53,053 nt of DNA. Origin: Candidatus Harrisonbacteria bacterium RIFCSPHIGHO2_02_FULL_42_16. Its GTDB lineage: Bacteria > Patescibacteriota > Minisyncoccia > UBA6257 > 02-FULL-45-10c. Position numbers and translations under genes: made by a program. The DNA lies in contig MHJG01000005.1 of assembly GCA_001818695.1 (NCBI GenBank), positions 1 through 53,053 of the forward strand, read 5' to 3'. Shown here in pieces: positions 52,103 to 53,053 of this stretch. The notes under the pieces were generated by a model that saw nothing but the letters and a program-made list of their open reading frames with translations, was not told the DNA's origin and ran no database searches. Every line of letters starts with the position of its first letter. The stretch's first letter is position 1.

Positions 52103-52856
52103 AATGGCGCCTAGTAAAAAAGTGGTTGTGATTTTGCCAGCTTATAATGCCGAGAAAACCTTGAAAAAAACTCTTTTTGCAATACCTAAAGATTGGATAG
52201 ATGACATTATTTTAGTTGACGACGCTAGTTATGATAATACCGTGCAGGTTTCAAGAAAACTTGGTTTGAAAACCCTCGTTCATTCTAAAAATCTTGGTTA
52301 TGGCGGTAATCAGAAAACCTGTTATCGGGAAGCTTTAAAATTAGGCGCCGATATCGTGGTAATGGTTCATCCGGATTTTCAGTATGACCCTTCATTTATT
52401 CCGGAAATGATTCAACCGATTGCCCGAGGCGAGTGCGAGGCAGTTTTTGGTTCTCGGATGTACGTAAAAAGAAACGCGCGTTTAGGTGGCATGCCATATT
52501 GGAAGTTTGCCGCCAATATATTTTTGACTTGGTTGGAAAACTTGGTTTTGGGGATGAATTTGACTGAGTACCATTCCGGGTTTCGAGCTTATAGCAGAAA
52601 AGTTTTGGAGTTGCCGCTTCATTTAAATTCTGATGATTTTGTTTTTGACACGGAAATTATCGTCCAGATGAAAGTTACGGGAATGAAAATTAAAGAAATT
52701 CCTATTACTACCAGATATTTTGCGGAAGCTTCTATGATTGGATTTTGGCGAAGCGCCGAGTATGGTTTGGGAATTTTAAACGTTCTTAGAAAATTTATTT
52801 TACACCGATCGGGACTGAGAAATTACGAACAATTCAAATCAACTATTCAACGCTGA
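52095..52856 (+). CDS. GT2 glycosyltransferase
   Basis: 253 residues. ILPAYNAEKTLKKT, VDDASYDNT, and VMVHPDFQYDP in place of the usual DGD-x-D metal motif (His-Pro-Asp), a variant I associate with a GT2 subgroup. AVFGSRMYVKRNARLGG follows. No clear membrane segment beyond a weak one near residues 150-165. Probably part of the same operon. Ends 14 bp inside the opposite-strand partial gene. Confidence 0.83.
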   Translation: MSKMAPSKKVVVILPAYNAEKTLKKTLFAIPKDWIDDIILVDDASYDNTVQVSRKLGLKTLVHSKNLGYGGNQKTCYREALKLGADIVVMVHPDFQYDPSFIPEMIQPIARGECEAVFGSRMYVKRNARLGGMPYWKFAANIFLTWLENLVLGMNLTEYHSGFRAYSRKVLELPLHLNSDDFVFDTEIIVQMKVTGMKIKEIPITTRYFAEASMIGFWRSAEYGLGILNVLRKFILHRSGLRNYEQFKSTIQR

Positions 52857-53053
52857 GATCGCTATTTTTAGCATTGAGCAGATTTCGGCTATTTTTGAAA
52901 TAGCCGATTATTTTTTGCAATCCATAAAAAGCGAAGATGAAAATCAGTGGGTTTATCGGCGAGCGGATTCTGGCATTTATGCCGAGACCAACGATTGCCG
53001 ACGTCGCGAGGAAATAGGCGATGGTTAGCAGAATGATTTTTGCCCCTGCGTTT
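52843..53053 (-). CDS. partial membrane protein (3' end), continues past the window
   Basis: About 69 codons open to the window edge, stop at 52843-52845. Two hydrophobic segments (IILLTIAYFLATSAIVGLGI and PLIFIFAFYGLQKIIGYF) with a short charged tail ending NSDLSVE. It may be the end of another GT39-like or glycan-related membrane gene. The tail overlaps the GT2 gene. Confidence 0.6.
   Translation of the reverse strand, partial: NAGAKIILLTIAYFLATSAIVGLGINARIRSPINPLIFIFAFYGLQKIIGYFKNSRNLLNAKNSDLSVE

Overview
The window looks like a chromosomal segment of a Patescibacteria (Candidate Phyla Radiation) bacterium, most likely of the Parcubacteria type. The reasons are AT-rich DNA, dense short operons, many genes whose -10 box sits only 6-16 nt before the start codon with no Shine-Dalgarno (SD) sequence, secreted proteins with a coiled coil plus a peptidoglycan-binding domain, and very many envelope glycosyltransferases. 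TGA is used as an ordinary stop, so the code is not that of Gracilibacteria/Absconditabacteria. The phylum assignment is inference from gene content; there is no rRNA or tRNA in the window.

Layout. 1-4481: the disaggregase clpB behind a CIRCE (HrcA) operator, a membrane protein and a winged-helix protein. 5065-14118: a tandemly duplicated pair made of a peptidoglycan-binding surface protein and a PMT/ArnT-like membrane glycosyltransferase, then a TPR protein. 14102-20616: GT4 glycosyltransferases and a polysaccharide deacetylase-methyltransferase fusion. 20617-23887: an accessory hot spot with two promoter-gene-terminator cassettes, a broken glycosyltransferase copy, a complete IS481-like element with target duplication, and a RelBE-like toxin-antitoxin pair. 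23903-30099: membrane glycosyltransferases, a polyprenol-phosphate-mannose synthase-like GT2 and two GT4 enzymes. 30088-31443: another cassette and the wreck of a reverse transcriptase gene. 31451-36752: rmlB, rmlA, a GT2 and two membrane glycosyltransferases. 36801-48431: a nucleotide-sugar cluster (two GDP-mannose dehydratases, two sugar C-methyltransferases, cupins, a DegT aminotransferase, an inositol-monophosphatase-like enzyme and a Nudix protein), interrupted by an HD-domain/SDR cassette. 48508-53053: GT4, two GT2, an RmlD-methyltransferase fusion and a partial membrane gene.

How it fits together: the region makes activated sugars (dTDP- and GDP-linked deoxy and probably branched sugars). 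These would be built into envelope glycans by GT4 and GT2 enzymes. Lipid-linked monosaccharides would be used by PMT-like enzymes outside the membrane, plausibly to glycosylate the Ser/Thr-rich surface proteins encoded next to them.

Most unusual signals: (1) short tandem microrepeats of 7, 8 or 10 nt lie in frame inside glycosyltransferase genes, repeatedly next to the G-x-G-P-E loop of the GT4 fold, and also just upstream of genes; (2) small palindromic elements are inserted in frame in several of the same genes; (3) single-gene or two-gene cassettes carry sigma-70 promoters with T-rich spacers and intrinsic terminators, most with strong SD sequences, and contrast with the apparently leaderless host genes.
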